From positions 1 through 58,869 of the forward strand of contig DBXP01000015.1 of assembly GCA_002309575.1 (NCBI GenBank): a DNA stretch of 58,869 nucleotides, read 5' to 3'. Below the pieces are notes generated by a model. That model saw only the letters and a program-made list of their open reading frames with translations. It ran no database searches and had not been told where the DNA came from. A program made the position numbers and the translations under genes. This stretch comes from a bacterium UBP6_UBA1209 (GTDB taxonomy: Bacteria > UBP6 > UBA1177). Positions 1 to 8,057 of the stretch are shown here, piece after piece. Every line of letters begins with the position of its first letter. Position 1 is the first letter of the stretch.

Positions 1-335
1 TCTGAATGGATCGGAACGACGATTTCCGAATTCGAGGCGCAGTCACATGCGATATGCCCCGGAAATTCATGGACATCTGGAACAAGCATGGTCTCATCTT
101 TCGAGGCGCACGCACCGCAGACTCCTTTCGAAAGCGGAATGTGGATGCATGCAGGTTTTCCCTGAAAAGGCCCCACGGTGAGAACGCCGTTACGCATGAT
201 GTAAAACCCGGCCCAGTTCAGGTTTTCAAGCGAAACCATGATGAGCGATGAAAGATTGCTTAGTGCAGAGACCGCCCAAGGCTCGCTCCCAAGCAGCTCA
301 GAAGCCTGTTTCAGAAGAATGTCGTAATTGGTCAT
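1..335 (-). CDS. msrC: Free methionine-(R)-sulfoxide reductase, GAF type (partial)
   Basis: This is the N-terminal 111 residues of a GAF-domain fRMsr, which reduces free methionine-R-sulfoxide in the cytoplasm with thioredoxin-type electron donors. The reading frame runs off the left edge of the window. Visible family signatures are NWAGFY (about 40-45), GPFQGKPAC, GVCG and PDVHEFPGHIACD. Cysteines 63, 73 and 97 have the 10- and 24-residue spacing of the family's redox cysteines. An AGGAGG sequence lies five bases before the ATG at 335. It fits with the nearby rubrerythrin, superoxide reductase and thioredoxin as part of the cell's oxidative-damage defence. The identification is firm for the part seen; the C-terminus is not in the window. 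Confidence 0.9.
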   Translation of the reverse strand, partial: MTNYDILLKQASELLGSEPWAVSALSNLSSLIMVSLENLNWAGFYIMRNGVLTVGPFQGKPACIHIPLSKGVCGACASKDETMLVPDVHEFPGHIACDCASNSEIVVPIHS

Positions 336-376
336 ATTTTCCTCCTTCATTACAACCTTGCTCATTTCGACTTTGC

Positions 377-1585
377 TCAATGACCGGTTGCTGAGCTTGT
401 CGAACCGGTTTTTATCGTCGCCGCATACGCGCTGTTGACAAGTCCCAGTATCGCAGAAAGGATGAACAGGGTCTCGATTCCCAGCGTGTGCCAGATCCAG
501 CCGCCGAAAAGTGCGATTAAAATGCTTATCAGGTGGTTTACCGAAACGCCGGTGGAGATCGTAGCACGGGTCTCTTCAGGAGAATCGGAAAGGTCCTTGA
601 CATAGACGTTCGAAGCCATCGAAGCAAGCGAAATGACTGAATCGAGGATGTAGTTCACGCAGCAGACGACAAACGCGATATCACGCGGAAAAATGTGGTG
701 GGCGAAACCGTAGAAAAAGCAGACTATGACAAGGATCAAAGTGTCCGTGATCATTATGATTTTATAACCGAAACGGTCGATCATCCTCCCCGCAAGCGGA
801 GAAGCGGCGAAGCAGCAGACCGCCGAGATCGCGAAAAGAAGGCTTATTATCATCGCATCAGCGCCGTAGAAAAGAACGAGGACGTAAGGGCCGAAAGTGA
901 AGAAGATCTGCTTTCTCGCCCCGTAAAAAACTTCGATCATGTAGTATTTCGAGAATTTGCAGCGGAAGTAAAAGCGCCGTTTCGCCTTGTCAGTCTCGCT
1001 GCTTCCCGTCATCCGCAGAGAAAACATGAAACCGAGAAGAAGGATCGCGCTGCTCACGATGAAGACCGGCTTGAAAAGAGCCGTGCTTTTGCCGGCAAAG
1101 AGACATACCGCAAAAATTATGAGATACCCCGCGAGCATTCCCATCTGATGCACCGCGTTCTGCATTCCGAGTGCGATCCCGCCGCGCCCCTCCCTGGCAT
1201 ATTCGAGTGTCAGCGTGTTGCGCATCCCGAGCTGGACGTGCTCGCCTAAAGAGTAGATGAACATCGCCAGTATTACGAGAAAACGCACCGGCGGCACGAC
1301 TGACTGCATCGCCAAGCCGCAGACCATGATGACAGCACCGACCTTGTATATTTTTTCAGCCGAAAAAGTGTAGAAAACGGCAAGGAAAAAGATGAGCAGA
1401 AAACCAGGAAGTTCGCGGAAAAATTCCGAAACTCCCTTGTCGAACTCGCTCATTCCGACGACTTGTGCCAGATAGTTGTCAAGCACGCCTTTATACAAGC
1501 CGAAAGCGAGCGCGAATGTCACCATCGAGACGAAAAAAGCCTTGTATTTTGAATCCTCACGGAAAACTTCTTTGAAACCGCCCAT
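377..1585 (-). CDS. MFS transporter
   Basis: This 402-residue protein is almost wholly hydrophobic, with about 12 predicted membrane helices and a hydrophilic loop near the middle (around residues 190-210, rich in K and R), as in the major facilitator superfamily. It acts in the inner membrane; the substrate cannot be told from sequence. The start at 1585 has GGAG five bases upstream. It is divergent from the TauE-like gene, and the two promoters lie back to back between 1619 and 1684. A second, different MFS gene begins at the right end of the window. An antisense frame at 695-1249 is a shadow of this gene. Confidence 0.8.
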   Translation of the reverse strand: MGGFKEVFREDSKYKAFFVSMVTFALAFGLYKGVLDNYLAQVVGMSEFDKGVSEFFRELPGFLLIFFLAVFYTFSAEKIYKVGAVIMVCGLAMQSVVPPVRFLVILAMFIYSLGEHVQLGMRNTLTLEYAREGRGGIALGMQNAVHQMGMLAGYLIIFAVCLFAGKSTALFKPVFIVSSAILLLGFMFSLRMTGSSETDKAKRRFYFRCKFSKYYMIEVFYGARKQIFFTFGPYVLVLFYGADAMIISLLFAISAVCCFAASPLAGRMIDRFGYKIIMITDTLILVIVCFFYGFAHHIFPRDIAFVVCCVNYILDSVISLASMASNVYVKDLSDSPEETRATISTGVSVNHLISILIALFGGWIWHTLGIETLFILSAILGLVNSAYAATIKTGSTSSATGH

Positions 1586-1618
1586 GACCGCTCCGGAAAA
1601 ATGTGTTAAACCGGTGCA

Positions 1619-1647
1619 GAGATAGTGTCGAAGCGGGATTTTGTCAA
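1619..1647 (-). promoter_or_regulatory. Sigma-70-type promoter of the MFS gene
   Basis: On the minus strand a perfect TTGACA (1642-1647) is followed after 17 bases by TATCTC (1619-1624). It lies 34 bases before the MFS start codon and points away from the TauE promoter. Confidence 0.5.
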
Positions 1648-1656
1648 AAAAAATAA

Positions 1657-1684
1657 TTGACTGAATTTATTGAGAAATTATATT
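1657..1684 (+). promoter_or_regulatory. Sigma-70-type promoter of the TauE-like gene
   Basis: TTGACT (1657-1662), a 16-base spacer, then TATATT (1679-1684). The start codon of the TauE-like gene follows about 50 bases later. Confidence 0.6.
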
Positions 1685-1735
1685 GCGCTGCCTTTTGGCA
1701 AAACACCTTTTGCGTAAACTGTTTCGGAGGAAACG

Positions 1736-2494
1736 ATGATTACGGCGAAAATTTTTGTTTTTATTCTTCTCGGTTTCGCTGCCGAGATGATCGACGGTTC
1801 TCTCGGGATGGGTTACGGCGTCAGCTCAAACACCTTTTTGCGCACTGCCGGTGTCCCTAGCGCGGTTTCAAGCGCCTGTGTCCATGTCTCCGAGATTTTT
1901 ACAACTCTTGTCTCCGGGCTTTCGCACCTCAAGATGAAAAATGTCCACAAGGGGCTATTTTTCCGGCTGCTTTTCCCCGGGATCCTGGGCGGTGTCATAG
2001 GTGCGTACCTTTTGGTCAGTTTTGAGAGTAAAACTATTGATATCGTTATAGATATTTACCTTCTTATCATGGGAGGCTTCATATTTGCGAAGATCTTCAG
2101 AAAGCTCGGCGAGGCCCGTGAATACGGCAACTACACGATTCCGCTCGGTTTTGCCGGTGGTTTTACGGACGCTATGGGCGGCGGCGGCTGGGGCCCGGTC
2201 GTCACAAGCACGCTTCTTGCTTCCGGTCACGATGCCAGAAGAACGATCGGAACGGTCAATACGGCAGAGTTTTTTGTAACGATCGCTGAAACGACGACCT
2301 TTGTCGCGATGCTCGGTGATATAAAAAGCTATACCGAAATCATTCTCGGGCTCATTATCGGCGGAGTTATCGCCGCGCCGCTCGGTGCCTATTTCTGCAA
2401 AAAGGTGCCGGTCAAACTGATGCTCGGACTTGTCGGTGCTCTGGTAATTTTTCTCAATTCTTACAAGCTTTTTAAACATCTCGGGATCCTCTGA
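1736..2494 (+). CDS. TauE/SafE-family (TSUP) membrane transporter
   Basis: This 252-residue protein has about seven or eight membrane helices and the two half-repeats typical of the TSUP (TauE/SafE) family. A Gly-rich turn stands at the start of each half: GSLGMGYG near residue 20, and GGFTDAMGGGGWGP near 140. Members export sulfite, sulfoacetate or other organosulfur anions across the inner membrane, but the substrate of this one is unknown. A GGAGG precedes the ATG. It stands alone behind its own promoter and shares a divergent control region with the MFS gene. Whether it serves sulfur metabolism here is only inference; a sulfotransferase is coded elsewhere in the window. Confidence 0.85.
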   Translation: MITAKIFVFILLGFAAEMIDGSLGMGYGVSSNTFLRTAGVPSAVSSACVHVSEIFTTLVSGLSHLKMKNVHKGLFFRLLFPGILGGVIGAYLLVSFESKTIDIVIDIYLLIMGGFIFAKIFRKLGEAREYGNYTIPLGFAGGFTDAMGGGGWGPVVTSTLLASGHDARRTIGTVNTAEFFVTIAETTTFVAMLGDIKSYTEIILGLIIGGVIAAPLGAYFCKKVPVKLMLGLVGALVIFLNSYKLFKHLGIL

Positions 2495-2549
2495 TCCAGG
2501 GGATTGGAAATAAAATGCGGATCACATCCAAAAAACAGTCGCGTTTTAG

Positions 2550-2605
2550 TTGACAGATCATTCTAGCAGAAAATAATTTGACGGCTTTTAGGCAAAGTTG
2601 ATTAT
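2550..2605 (+). promoter_or_regulatory. Tandem promoters of the rbr-dfx operon
   Basis: Two sigma-70-type promoters lie end to end. The first is TTGACA (2550-2555), 16 bases, AATAAT (2572-2577). The second is TTGACG (2578-2583), 16 bases, GATTAT (2600-2605). The second start point would leave a 5' leader of about 20 bases before the rubrerythrin start at 2632. Confidence 0.55.
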
Positions 2606-2631
2606 CCAAAAACAACCAAGGAGGTAAGGCA

Positions 2632-3294
2632 ATGAAAAAGTACAAATGCAAAGTTTGCGGAGAGATTTTTGAAGTAGCAGACGGCGAGAAACCGGTTTGC
2701 CCGATTTGCGGCGTTGACGGTGATGACCTTGAACTGATTGAGGATGCGACTCCAAAATCGAATCCGTATGCCGGAACACAGACCGAAAAGAATTTGCAGG
2801 CGGCTTTTGCCGGCGAATCACAGGCAAGAAACAAGTACACCTACTTTGCTTCCGCAGCGAAGAAAGAGGGGTACGAACAGATCGCGGCTCTCTTCCTGAA
2901 GACTGCCGACAACGAGAAGGAACATGCAAAAATGTGGTTCAAAGAGCTTAACGGGATCGGCACGACAGCTGAAAATCTCGGCGCTGCCGCTGACGGCGAG
3001 AACTTTGAATGGACCGATATGTATGAGGGATTTGCAAAGACAGCCGAGGCTGAGGGTTTTGCAGAGCTGGCAAAGAAGTTCAGAATGGTCGGCGCTATCG
3101 AAAAGCACCACGAAGAGCGTTACCGCGCACTTCTTAAAAATGTCGAGGCTCAGCAGGTTTTCGCGAAGAGCGAAGTCAAGGTCTGGGAATGCCGCAACTG
3201 CGGACACATCGTTGTCGGCACAAAGGCTCCTGATGTCTGCCCGGTTTGTGCGCATCCGCAGTCTTATTTTGAAGTAAACGCAGAAAATTACTAA
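2632..3294 (+). CDS. rbr: Rubrerythrin with rubredoxin domains at both ends
   Basis: Rubrerythrins reduce hydrogen peroxide in the cytoplasm of anaerobes. This 220-residue form has three parts. First is an N-terminal rubredoxin-like zinc/iron knuckle with CxxC pairs at C6/C9 and C23/C26. Next is the ferritin-like four-helix domain (about 45-175), with diiron ligand motifs GESQAR, DNEKEHA, AEAEGF and EKHHEE. Last is the usual C-terminal rubredoxin (C187, C190, C203, C206). Classical rubrerythrin has only the C-terminal rubredoxin, so the double form is longer than usual. AAGGAGG precedes the start. The superoxide reductase gene follows after 13 bases, so the pair is likely one operon converting superoxide to peroxide to water. 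Confidence 0.93.
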   Translation: MKKYKCKVCGEIFEVADGEKPVCPICGVDGDDLELIEDATPKSNPYAGTQTEKNLQAAFAGESQARNKYTYFASAAKKEGYEQIAALFLKTADNEKEHAKMWFKELNGIGTTAENLGAAADGENFEWTDMYEGFAKTAEAEGFAELAKKFRMVGAIEKHHEERYRALLKNVEAQQVFAKSEVKVWECRNCGHIVVGTKAPDVCPVCAHPQSYFEVNAENY

Positions 3295-3307
3295 CGGAGG
3301 TTTTGCT

Positions 3308-3682
3308 ATGGAGATGAAATTCTACAAATGCGACCGCTGCGGTCAGATTGTCGCGATCGTAAAGGGAACCGCTGCTCCTCTTGTATGCTGCGGCGAAAAG
3401 ATGAAGGAGATTCTTCCCGGAACGACTGATGCTTCTGTCGAAAAGCATGTTCCGGTCTGCGAAGTCAAGGACAACAAAGTCGTCGTTACTGTCGGATCTG
3501 TAGCTCACCCGATGGTTGACGAGCACTATATCGAGTGGATCGCTATCCAGACGAAGTTCGGAAATCAGCGCAAGGCTCTGAAGCCCGGCAACGAACCGAA
3601 AGCCTGCTTTGCACTTTGCGAAGGCGACGAGCTCCTTTCGGCATACGCTTTCTGCAACCTTCATTCACTCTGGAAGGCATAA
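3308..3682 (+). CDS. dfx: Desulfoferrodoxin (superoxide reductase, 2Fe type)
   Basis: This protein reduces superoxide to peroxide in the cytoplasm without releasing oxygen. The 124 residues match the two-domain family. The N-terminal desulforedoxin domain has C8, C11 and the adjacent pair C27/C28 binding Fe(SCys)4. The C-terminal neelaredoxin domain binds the catalytic iron through H47 (in EKHVPV), H67, H73, C116 and H119 (in CNLHSLW), with the conserved Glu-Lys pair at 45-46. CGGAGG precedes the start. It is the second gene of the rubrerythrin operon, which supplies the peroxide-removing partner. Rubredoxin, the usual electron donor, is not coded as a separate gene in the window. Confidence 0.95.
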   Translation: MEMKFYKCDRCGQIVAIVKGTAAPLVCCGEKMKEILPGTTDASVEKHVPVCEVKDNKVVVTVGSVAHPMVDEHYIEWIAIQTKFGNQRKALKPGNEPKACFALCEGDELLSAYAFCNLHSLWKA

Positions 3683-3740
3683 TTCCGGGAAAACCGGATC
3701 CGGTCCTCAACTCTTAAACCCTTTGAAGCCCTGATTCTAG

Positions 3741-4124
3741 CTAGGTTTTAGGGTTTTTACGTTCATCGACATAGTTCCCGTTTTTTGCCTCTTCAAGTTC
3801 GAGACGGTCCATTTCGGAGAAAATGTAGTTTAAGACTATCCCGGCAATGCTAAGATCGTCGATCCAGCCGATAATCGGGATAAAATCAGGGATCAAGTCT
3901 ATCGGGGAAATGATATAGAGCAGCGCTCCAGCAATAATTGCCTTCTGTGCTACTGAAATCTTGGGCGAAACAAAGAAGCCGTAGAGCTGTTTCGCTTTCT
4001 TAACGATATCAATATTTTTTGCTTTTGAAGTCCATGCGGAGAACTCGTCAACGATTTTCTGCTGTGTTTTCGGATCGGAACCGTTTTTTACCCATTTCGA
4101 TTTTTTGAAATCGTCAAAATTCAT
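3741..4124 (-). CDS. DUF1232 (YkvA-like) membrane protein
   Basis: The 127-residue product carries the DUF1232 signature: a hydrophobic segment followed by YIISPIDLIPDFIPIIGWID and a second short hydrophobic stretch, at about residues 60-105. Function of the family is not established; members are small proteins with one or two membrane segments. The chosen start (4124, MNFDDF) has GAGG six bases upstream. A candidate promoter whose start point falls near 4146 excludes the longer frame beginning at 4169. It is convergent with dfx, whose end lies 58 bases away. Confidence 0.75.
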   Translation of the reverse strand: MNFDDFKKSKWVKNGSDPKTQQKIVDEFSAWTSKAKNIDIVKKAKQLYGFFVSPKISVAQKAIIAGALLYIISPIDLIPDFIPIIGWIDDLSIAGIVLNYIFSEMDRLELEEAKNGNYVDERKNPKT

Positions 4125-4152
4125 ATCTTGCCTCGCATAAAATCCGTAAATG

Positions 4153-4182
4153 ACTATAGCAGTATGCATATTGTTCAGGCAA
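4153..4182 (-). promoter_or_regulatory. Possible promoter of the DUF1232 gene
   Basis: On the minus strand TTGCCT (4177-4182), an 18-base spacer and TATAGT (4153-4158). The position agrees with translation starting at 4124. Confidence 0.4.
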
Positions 4183-4280
4183 TATAAAGATTTTATGTCG
4201 GGAAATGTCAGATATCCAAGTGTTGTTGTGTTGAAAGGTCTCGCCTGTTAAGGTTTTTTGACCGCCAAAAGGGCTGCCGC

Positions 4281-4308
4281 TTGCATTTTTCAGCAAAAAC
4301 TTTAAAAC
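4281..4308 (+). promoter_or_regulatory. Possible promoter of the FabG-like gene
   Basis: TTGCAT (4281-4286), 16 bases, TAAAAC (4303-4308), about 70 bases before the start codon at 4378. Confidence 0.4.
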
Positions 4309-4377
4309 TTCAGCCGTCTGTAAGAAAGGCATTGGAAAACGGCGTTGTTCCTGCATTACATGATTTCGGAGCTGCAT

Positions 4378-5112
4378 ATGGAGAAAAACAGAGATAAAAG
4401 CGTGCTTGTAACGGGGGCTCTCCGGGGGATCGGCAGAGCTGTGAGCCTCAGGCTTGCCGCGGAGGGATACAGAGTTGTTTTGAACTACCGCGGTGACGGC
4501 GAGGATCGTGCCAACGAGCTGAAAAGCGAGATAGAGAGGCTTGGCGGAGCTGCCGGGATAATTAAGTTCGATGTTGCCGACAAGGATGAATGTAGCAGAG
4601 CTCTTGGGGAATATCTTAAATCAAATCAAGTATTTTGGGGAATCGTGCTCAATGCCGGGATCTGCCGCGACGGACTCTTTCCTGTTATGAGCCAGGCGGA
4701 CTGGACGAGCGTTGTCGATACGAATCTCAACGGATTTTACAATGTCCTGCGTCCGGTCGTGATGCCGATGTGCAAAAAAAGAGAGGGCAGGATCGTTGTG
4801 ATTTCATCGGTTTCCGGTCTGATCGGCAACAAGGGACAGGTCAACTACAGCGCTTCAAAGGCCGGTCTGATAGGGGCTGCGAAGGCTTTGGCTCTCGAGG
4901 TCGCCTCCCGCTCGATCACAGTCAACGCAATCGCTCCGGGCGTTATCGAAACGGATATGACGGAGAGTCTGGATAAAACGATCGCCGATATGATCCCGCT
5001 GAAGCGTTTCGGAAAGAGCGAAGAGGTCGCTGCGCTGACGGCGTTTCTGCTCTCCGAAGAGGCGGGATACATCACAAGAGAGGTCATTTCGATCAACGGC
5101 GGACTTCACTAA
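4378..5112 (+). CDS. FabG-like short-chain dehydrogenase/reductase
   Basis: The 244-residue protein is a classical SDR most like 3-oxoacyl-ACP reductase, which uses NADPH to reduce beta-ketoacyl-ACP in fatty acid synthesis. Visible are the nucleotide-binding TGALRGIG (about 12-19), NAG in the middle, and the catalytic Ser...YSASK triad around residues 140-160. The ATG at 4378 has GGAG at good distance; an upstream in-frame ATG at 4345 lacks this. The gene stands alone, convergent with leuD, so context does not confirm a role in lipid synthesis. Other SDR substrates remain possible. An acyl carrier protein is coded far away at 33178. Confidence 0.75.
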   Translation: MEKNRDKSVLVTGALRGIGRAVSLRLAAEGYRVVLNYRGDGEDRANELKSEIERLGGAAGIIKFDVADKDECSRALGEYLKSNQVFWGIVLNAGICRDGLFPVMSQADWTSVVDTNLNGFYNVLRPVVMPMCKKREGRIVVISSVSGLIGNKGQVNYSASKAGLIGAAKALALEVASRSITVNAIAPGVIETDMTESLDKTIADMIPLKRFGKSEEVAALTAFLLSEEAGYITREVISINGGLH

Positions 5113-5152
5113 ATTTTCAAAAAAGTGCGGCGCAGAGGCGCAAAGAGTCTGA

Positions 5153-5659
5153 CTAGCTGTTTTTGGCTGCGAGCTTTGCCTTGATGTATTCGTCAAGACC
5201 GCCCTTCTGCATGATCTGGTCGACCTCGGGCGGGAGCGGCGGGAAGGAGACTGTAGAACCGTCGGGAAGCGTGACAGTGCCCGTTTCGGTGTTGATTTCA
5301 ACGACATCACCGCGTTTTACCTTGCCGAGCAGGTTCTTGATCTCGAGAGCCGGAAGACCTGCGTTGATGCAGTTTCTGAAGTAGATCCTGCTGTAGGATT
5401 CCGCGATTATTGCGCCCATACCGAGGTATTTGAAGCAGAAGGCAGCCTGCTCGCGGGAGGAGCCGCAGCCGAAATTTTTGCCGGCGATGATGATGTCTCC
5501 GGGTTTGACCTCTTTGATAAAGTCCGGATCCTCGTCCTCAAGCGAGTGCGATGCGATCTCCTGCGGTTCTGTGACGGTGTAGGTGTATTTCCCCGGGAAG
5601 ATAACGTCGGTGTTGACATCGTGTCCGTAAACAAAAACCTTTCCCTTGATAATTGCCAT
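5153..5659 (-). CDS. leuD: 3-Isopropylmalate dehydratase small subunit (LeuD type)
   Basis: This 168-residue protein is the small, swivelling domain of an aconitase-like hydro-lyase. It carries the GKYTY and CGSSREQA signatures (the latter around residue 65) and the usual length of the short LeuD/homoaconitase-type subunit. With LeuC it isomerises 2- and 3-isopropylmalate in leucine synthesis. Related pairs act on citramalate, homoaconitate or dimethylmalate, so the exact substrate is not certain. GGAGG precedes the start. The large subunit gene lies about 2.4 kb upstream in the same transcription unit, separated by two unrelated genes, which is unusual for this pair. Confidence 0.9.
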   Translation of the reverse strand: MAIIKGKVFVYGHDVNTDVIFPGKYTYTVTEPQEIASHSLEDEDPDFIKEVKPGDIIIAGKNFGCGSSREQAAFCFKYLGMGAIIAESYSRIYFRNCINAGLPALEIKNLLGKVKRGDVVEINTETGTVTLPDGSTVSFPPLPPEVDQIMQKGGLDEYIKAKLAAKNS

Positions 5660-5676
5660 GATTTCCTCCTAAAAAT

Positions 5677-6651
5677 TTATTCGGGTACGATTATTGCCGT
5701 TCCGAAGATCTTTTCAACCTTCGGGAATGCTGCTTCGGCCTCTTCTCTTGTTGCGTAACATCCGTGGCGAAGCCTGTACCAAACGGCGTTCCCTTTTACT
5801 TTTTCTGAAATTCTTGCCCCGAGCTGCTTGTGAGATTTGAGAAACTCCTCGACGTCGTCCAGCGATTTTGACGCGTAAAGCTGGATCGAAAAGGCGCATT
5901 TCGAGGGTTTGTGCTGGCTTGTCGGCTGTGCAGCCTGGACCGTTGGCTTCGGAGCTGTCTGAGCCGGTTTGGGCTGGGCCGCAGGAGCCGGTTTTGTCTC
6001 CTTTTTCGCTAGATCCGCACCTTTCAAAATATCTTCGAGGCTCCGGTTTTCCTGTTTCGCCGTATCTTTTCCGCCAGCATTCGCCTGCTGCCCTTTGGAC
6101 TGTCCTTTGGGCTTGACTTCTTGTTTTTCCAGCGGCTTTTCTGCCTTGGCCTGCTCTTTGCGGGGCTCCTCTTTCTTCTTTTCGGCAGCCTTTGCCTGTG
6201 CCTTATCCTCTTTTTTAGGTTCAGGTTTCGGAGCTTCGGCTGTTTTGGCTGCTTTTGGTTCCTCTTTTTGCGGAGCGGTCTTTTCCTGTTCCGCAACTTT
6301 CGGAGTTTCGCGGACCGCCTCTTTTTCTTCAGGCTTCTTTGCGGGCGCTTCAGTGCTCTTCGGCTCGGCGACGGGGCAGACGATCTCAGTGCTGCATTCG
6401 CCGGATTCGTCCAGCGTGTGATGCTTCTGCGCGCAGGCCATCAGCTCGCCGTATTTTGCCTGAAGCTCGTCGATTTTATCTGAATAGAGCACCAGCTTTT
6501 CGTTTTGCCAGGAATCGTCTGAGGTCTCTTCGGCCTCGCCGCACCTGCCGATGAAGATCCCGGCAGTCAGGACAAGGGCGAACTCTGCGAAAAGGAGCAG
6601 TATGTTTACGCTCCTGGTACTGAAAAGAATGTTCGTTTTATTGTTGTCCAC
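5677..6651 (-). CDS. SPOR-domain membrane protein with Lys/Glu/Pro/Ala linker
   Basis: The 324-residue protein has a single membrane helix near residues 14-34. It then has a long low-complexity linker rich in K, E, P and A (about 80-235), and a C-terminal SPOR domain (about 248-324) beginning at AFSIQLYASKS. SPOR domains bind denuded septal peptidoglycan, so this is probably a bitopic inner-membrane protein whose periplasmic end reaches the cell wall at division sites. The start is GTG at 6651 with AGAGG upstream. It overlaps the end of the glycosyltransferase gene by 14 bases and lies 17 bases before leuD. The linker produces long shadow frames in other reading frames. Confidence 0.85.
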   Translation of the reverse strand: MDNNKTNILFSTRSVNILLLFAEFALVLTAGIFIGRCGEAEETSDDSWQNEKLVLYSDKIDELQAKYGELMACAQKHHTLDESGECSTEIVCPVAEPKSTEAPAKKPEEKEAVRETPKVAEQEKTAPQKEEPKAAKTAEAPKPEPKKEDKAQAKAAEKKKEEPRKEQAKAEKPLEKQEVKPKGQSKGQQANAGGKDTAKQENRSLEDILKGADLAKKETKPAPAAQPKPAQTAPKPTVQAAQPTSQHKPSKCAFSIQLYASKSLDDVEEFLKSHKQLGARISEKVKGNAVWYRLRHGCYATREEAEAAFPKVEKIFGTAIIVPE

Positions 6652-8056
6652 GCTGCCTCTCGAAACGTTTTTTGTTAAACTTCCTTATCAGCATGAGCGA
6701 GCTCGGATCTGTAGGTTCGTCTTTCTTGAGGCTGTTGTAGATTTCCAGTAGATCCGAAGCGTTGTCTTCTACGTTGGGCACAGGCTGGTTGTCTGTGGAG
6801 CGCATGAAGTAGTAAAGTTTCTTGCGTGTCCTCTCAAGCTCTGAAACTGCGTCGGCGATGGATTTTGCCGTAATTTCATGCAGCAAAAGCCCGCGTCCGC
6901 TTTTTCTGACCTTCTCCGCAATGACGCTGCCGGCAGATACGACCAGACACTTTCTCGCCGCAATGGCGTTGTTTACGAGGAAGGTATCTCCGCGGTGCCA
7001 GTGCGCCGGAATGATCAGGGCGTCGAAGGTGTTGAGGGCCGCGTTCATTCTTCCGGGCTGGATGGGACCGTGGAAAAAGACGTTTGTGTTTTTGACCCGC
7101 TGTTTCAGCCGGTTGACGAACTGTGCGTTTTCGTGGGTCTCGCCGTAGATGTGAAGCTCGTTCTGATAGTTTTGCGAATAGAGCAGGTTAAATGCGTCAA
7201 TAAGCTCGACGATCCCCTCTTCCGGAAGGATTTCGCCCATAAAGCCGAACTTCACCGCTCCTTCGATCTCGAAAGGACGGTTTTCAAAAGTCCCGTCGCA
7301 AAGCATCCCGGCATCGATGACGGCAATTTTGTGTTCGGGTATGACCTCTTTGTAAAAGGTCTGGTATTCGTTCTGCGAGAAGAATATGAATCTGTCGCAG
7401 AAGTTGATCACGTCATCTGTCAGATCCCTTCTTTCGCTTTTTATCGTAGAGGTGAAGGCTTCGCTTTTCGACCGGTTGTAGTACCTTGAATAGCGGCCGA
7501 TGTTTTCAAACCAGAAGGAGTGTGAATTGTCAGGTCTGAAGCAGAGCGCAAGCTTTTTTACAAAAAAAGAGAAAGATGTGCTGATAAAGTTGGAGATCCT
7601 GATCGTTTCCGGAGTTTCAGAGGAGGGATAGCCCTTTTCGAAAAGCGAATTTGAAAACAAAAATCCGTCAGTCACCGAGCAGACGACCGGGATCCTGCGC
7701 TCCTTAGCGATGAACGGGTAGTTGAAGGAGTGGTTTTTCAGACTCCAGATGTGGACGCAGTCGAAGTGTTCCTCTTTCAGTATGAAATCGAAAACATTGT
7801 CCATCCGTTCGTTGATATAGGTTTCGCTGAAGGTTTCGTAGCGGGTCGGAATATAAGTCGTCATCAGCTTGTAGTGCGGAGTCTGGACGATATTGAGAGC
7901 AAAAAGCTCCTTGCTGTCGGAGAACTCGGGATAAAAAACCGTAAGCTCAACTTTGCTGCTCAGACTTTCCAGCAAAAGCTCGATATAGCTGTTGAAAAAG
8001 GCTAGCGACATCCCGCTCTGGGGCGGGGAATCCAAAACAAAAAGTACAGAAGTCAC
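6638..8056 (-). CDS. Glycosyltransferase, family 4-like
   Basis: The 472-residue product has the two-domain build of GT-B glycosyltransferases. The N-terminal domain is divergent. The C-terminal half (about 265-450) has the GFMGEILPEEG opening, the E/D-rich loop, LHIYGETHE and the ALIIPAHWHRGDTF region typical of group 1 enzymes. It likely transfers a sugar from a nucleotide donor to an envelope acceptor in the cytoplasm; donor and acceptor are unknown. The start is GTG one base after the leuC stop, and the end overlaps the SPOR gene, so it is translationally coupled to both. No other polysaccharide genes are adjacent. Confidence 0.8.
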   Translation of the reverse strand: MTSVLFVLDSPPQSGMSLAFFNSYIELLLESLSSKVELTVFYPEFSDSKELFALNIVQTPHYKLMTTYIPTRYETFSETYINERMDNVFDFILKEEHFDCVHIWSLKNHSFNYPFIAKERRIPVVCSVTDGFLFSNSLFEKGYPSSETPETIRISNFISTSFSFFVKKLALCFRPDNSHSFWFENIGRYSRYYNRSKSEAFTSTIKSERRDLTDDVINFCDRFIFFSQNEYQTFYKEVIPEHKIAVIDAGMLCDGTFENRPFEIEGAVKFGFMGEILPEEGIVELIDAFNLLYSQNYQNELHIYGETHENAQFVNRLKQRVKNTNVFFHGPIQPGRMNAALNTFDALIIPAHWHRGDTFLVNNAIAARKCLVVSAGSVIAEKVRKSGRGLLLHEITAKSIADAVSELERTRKKLYYFMRSTDNQPVPNVEDNASDLLEIYNSLKKDEPTDPSSLMLIRKFNKKRFERQRGQQ

Positions 8057-8057
8057 G

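Noticed and set aside
3716..3756. Possible terminator between dfx and the DUF1232 gene (AAACCCT and AGGGTTT arms)
   Set aside because: The loop would be about 27 bases and one arm lies inside the coding end of the convergent gene, so evidence is too weak.
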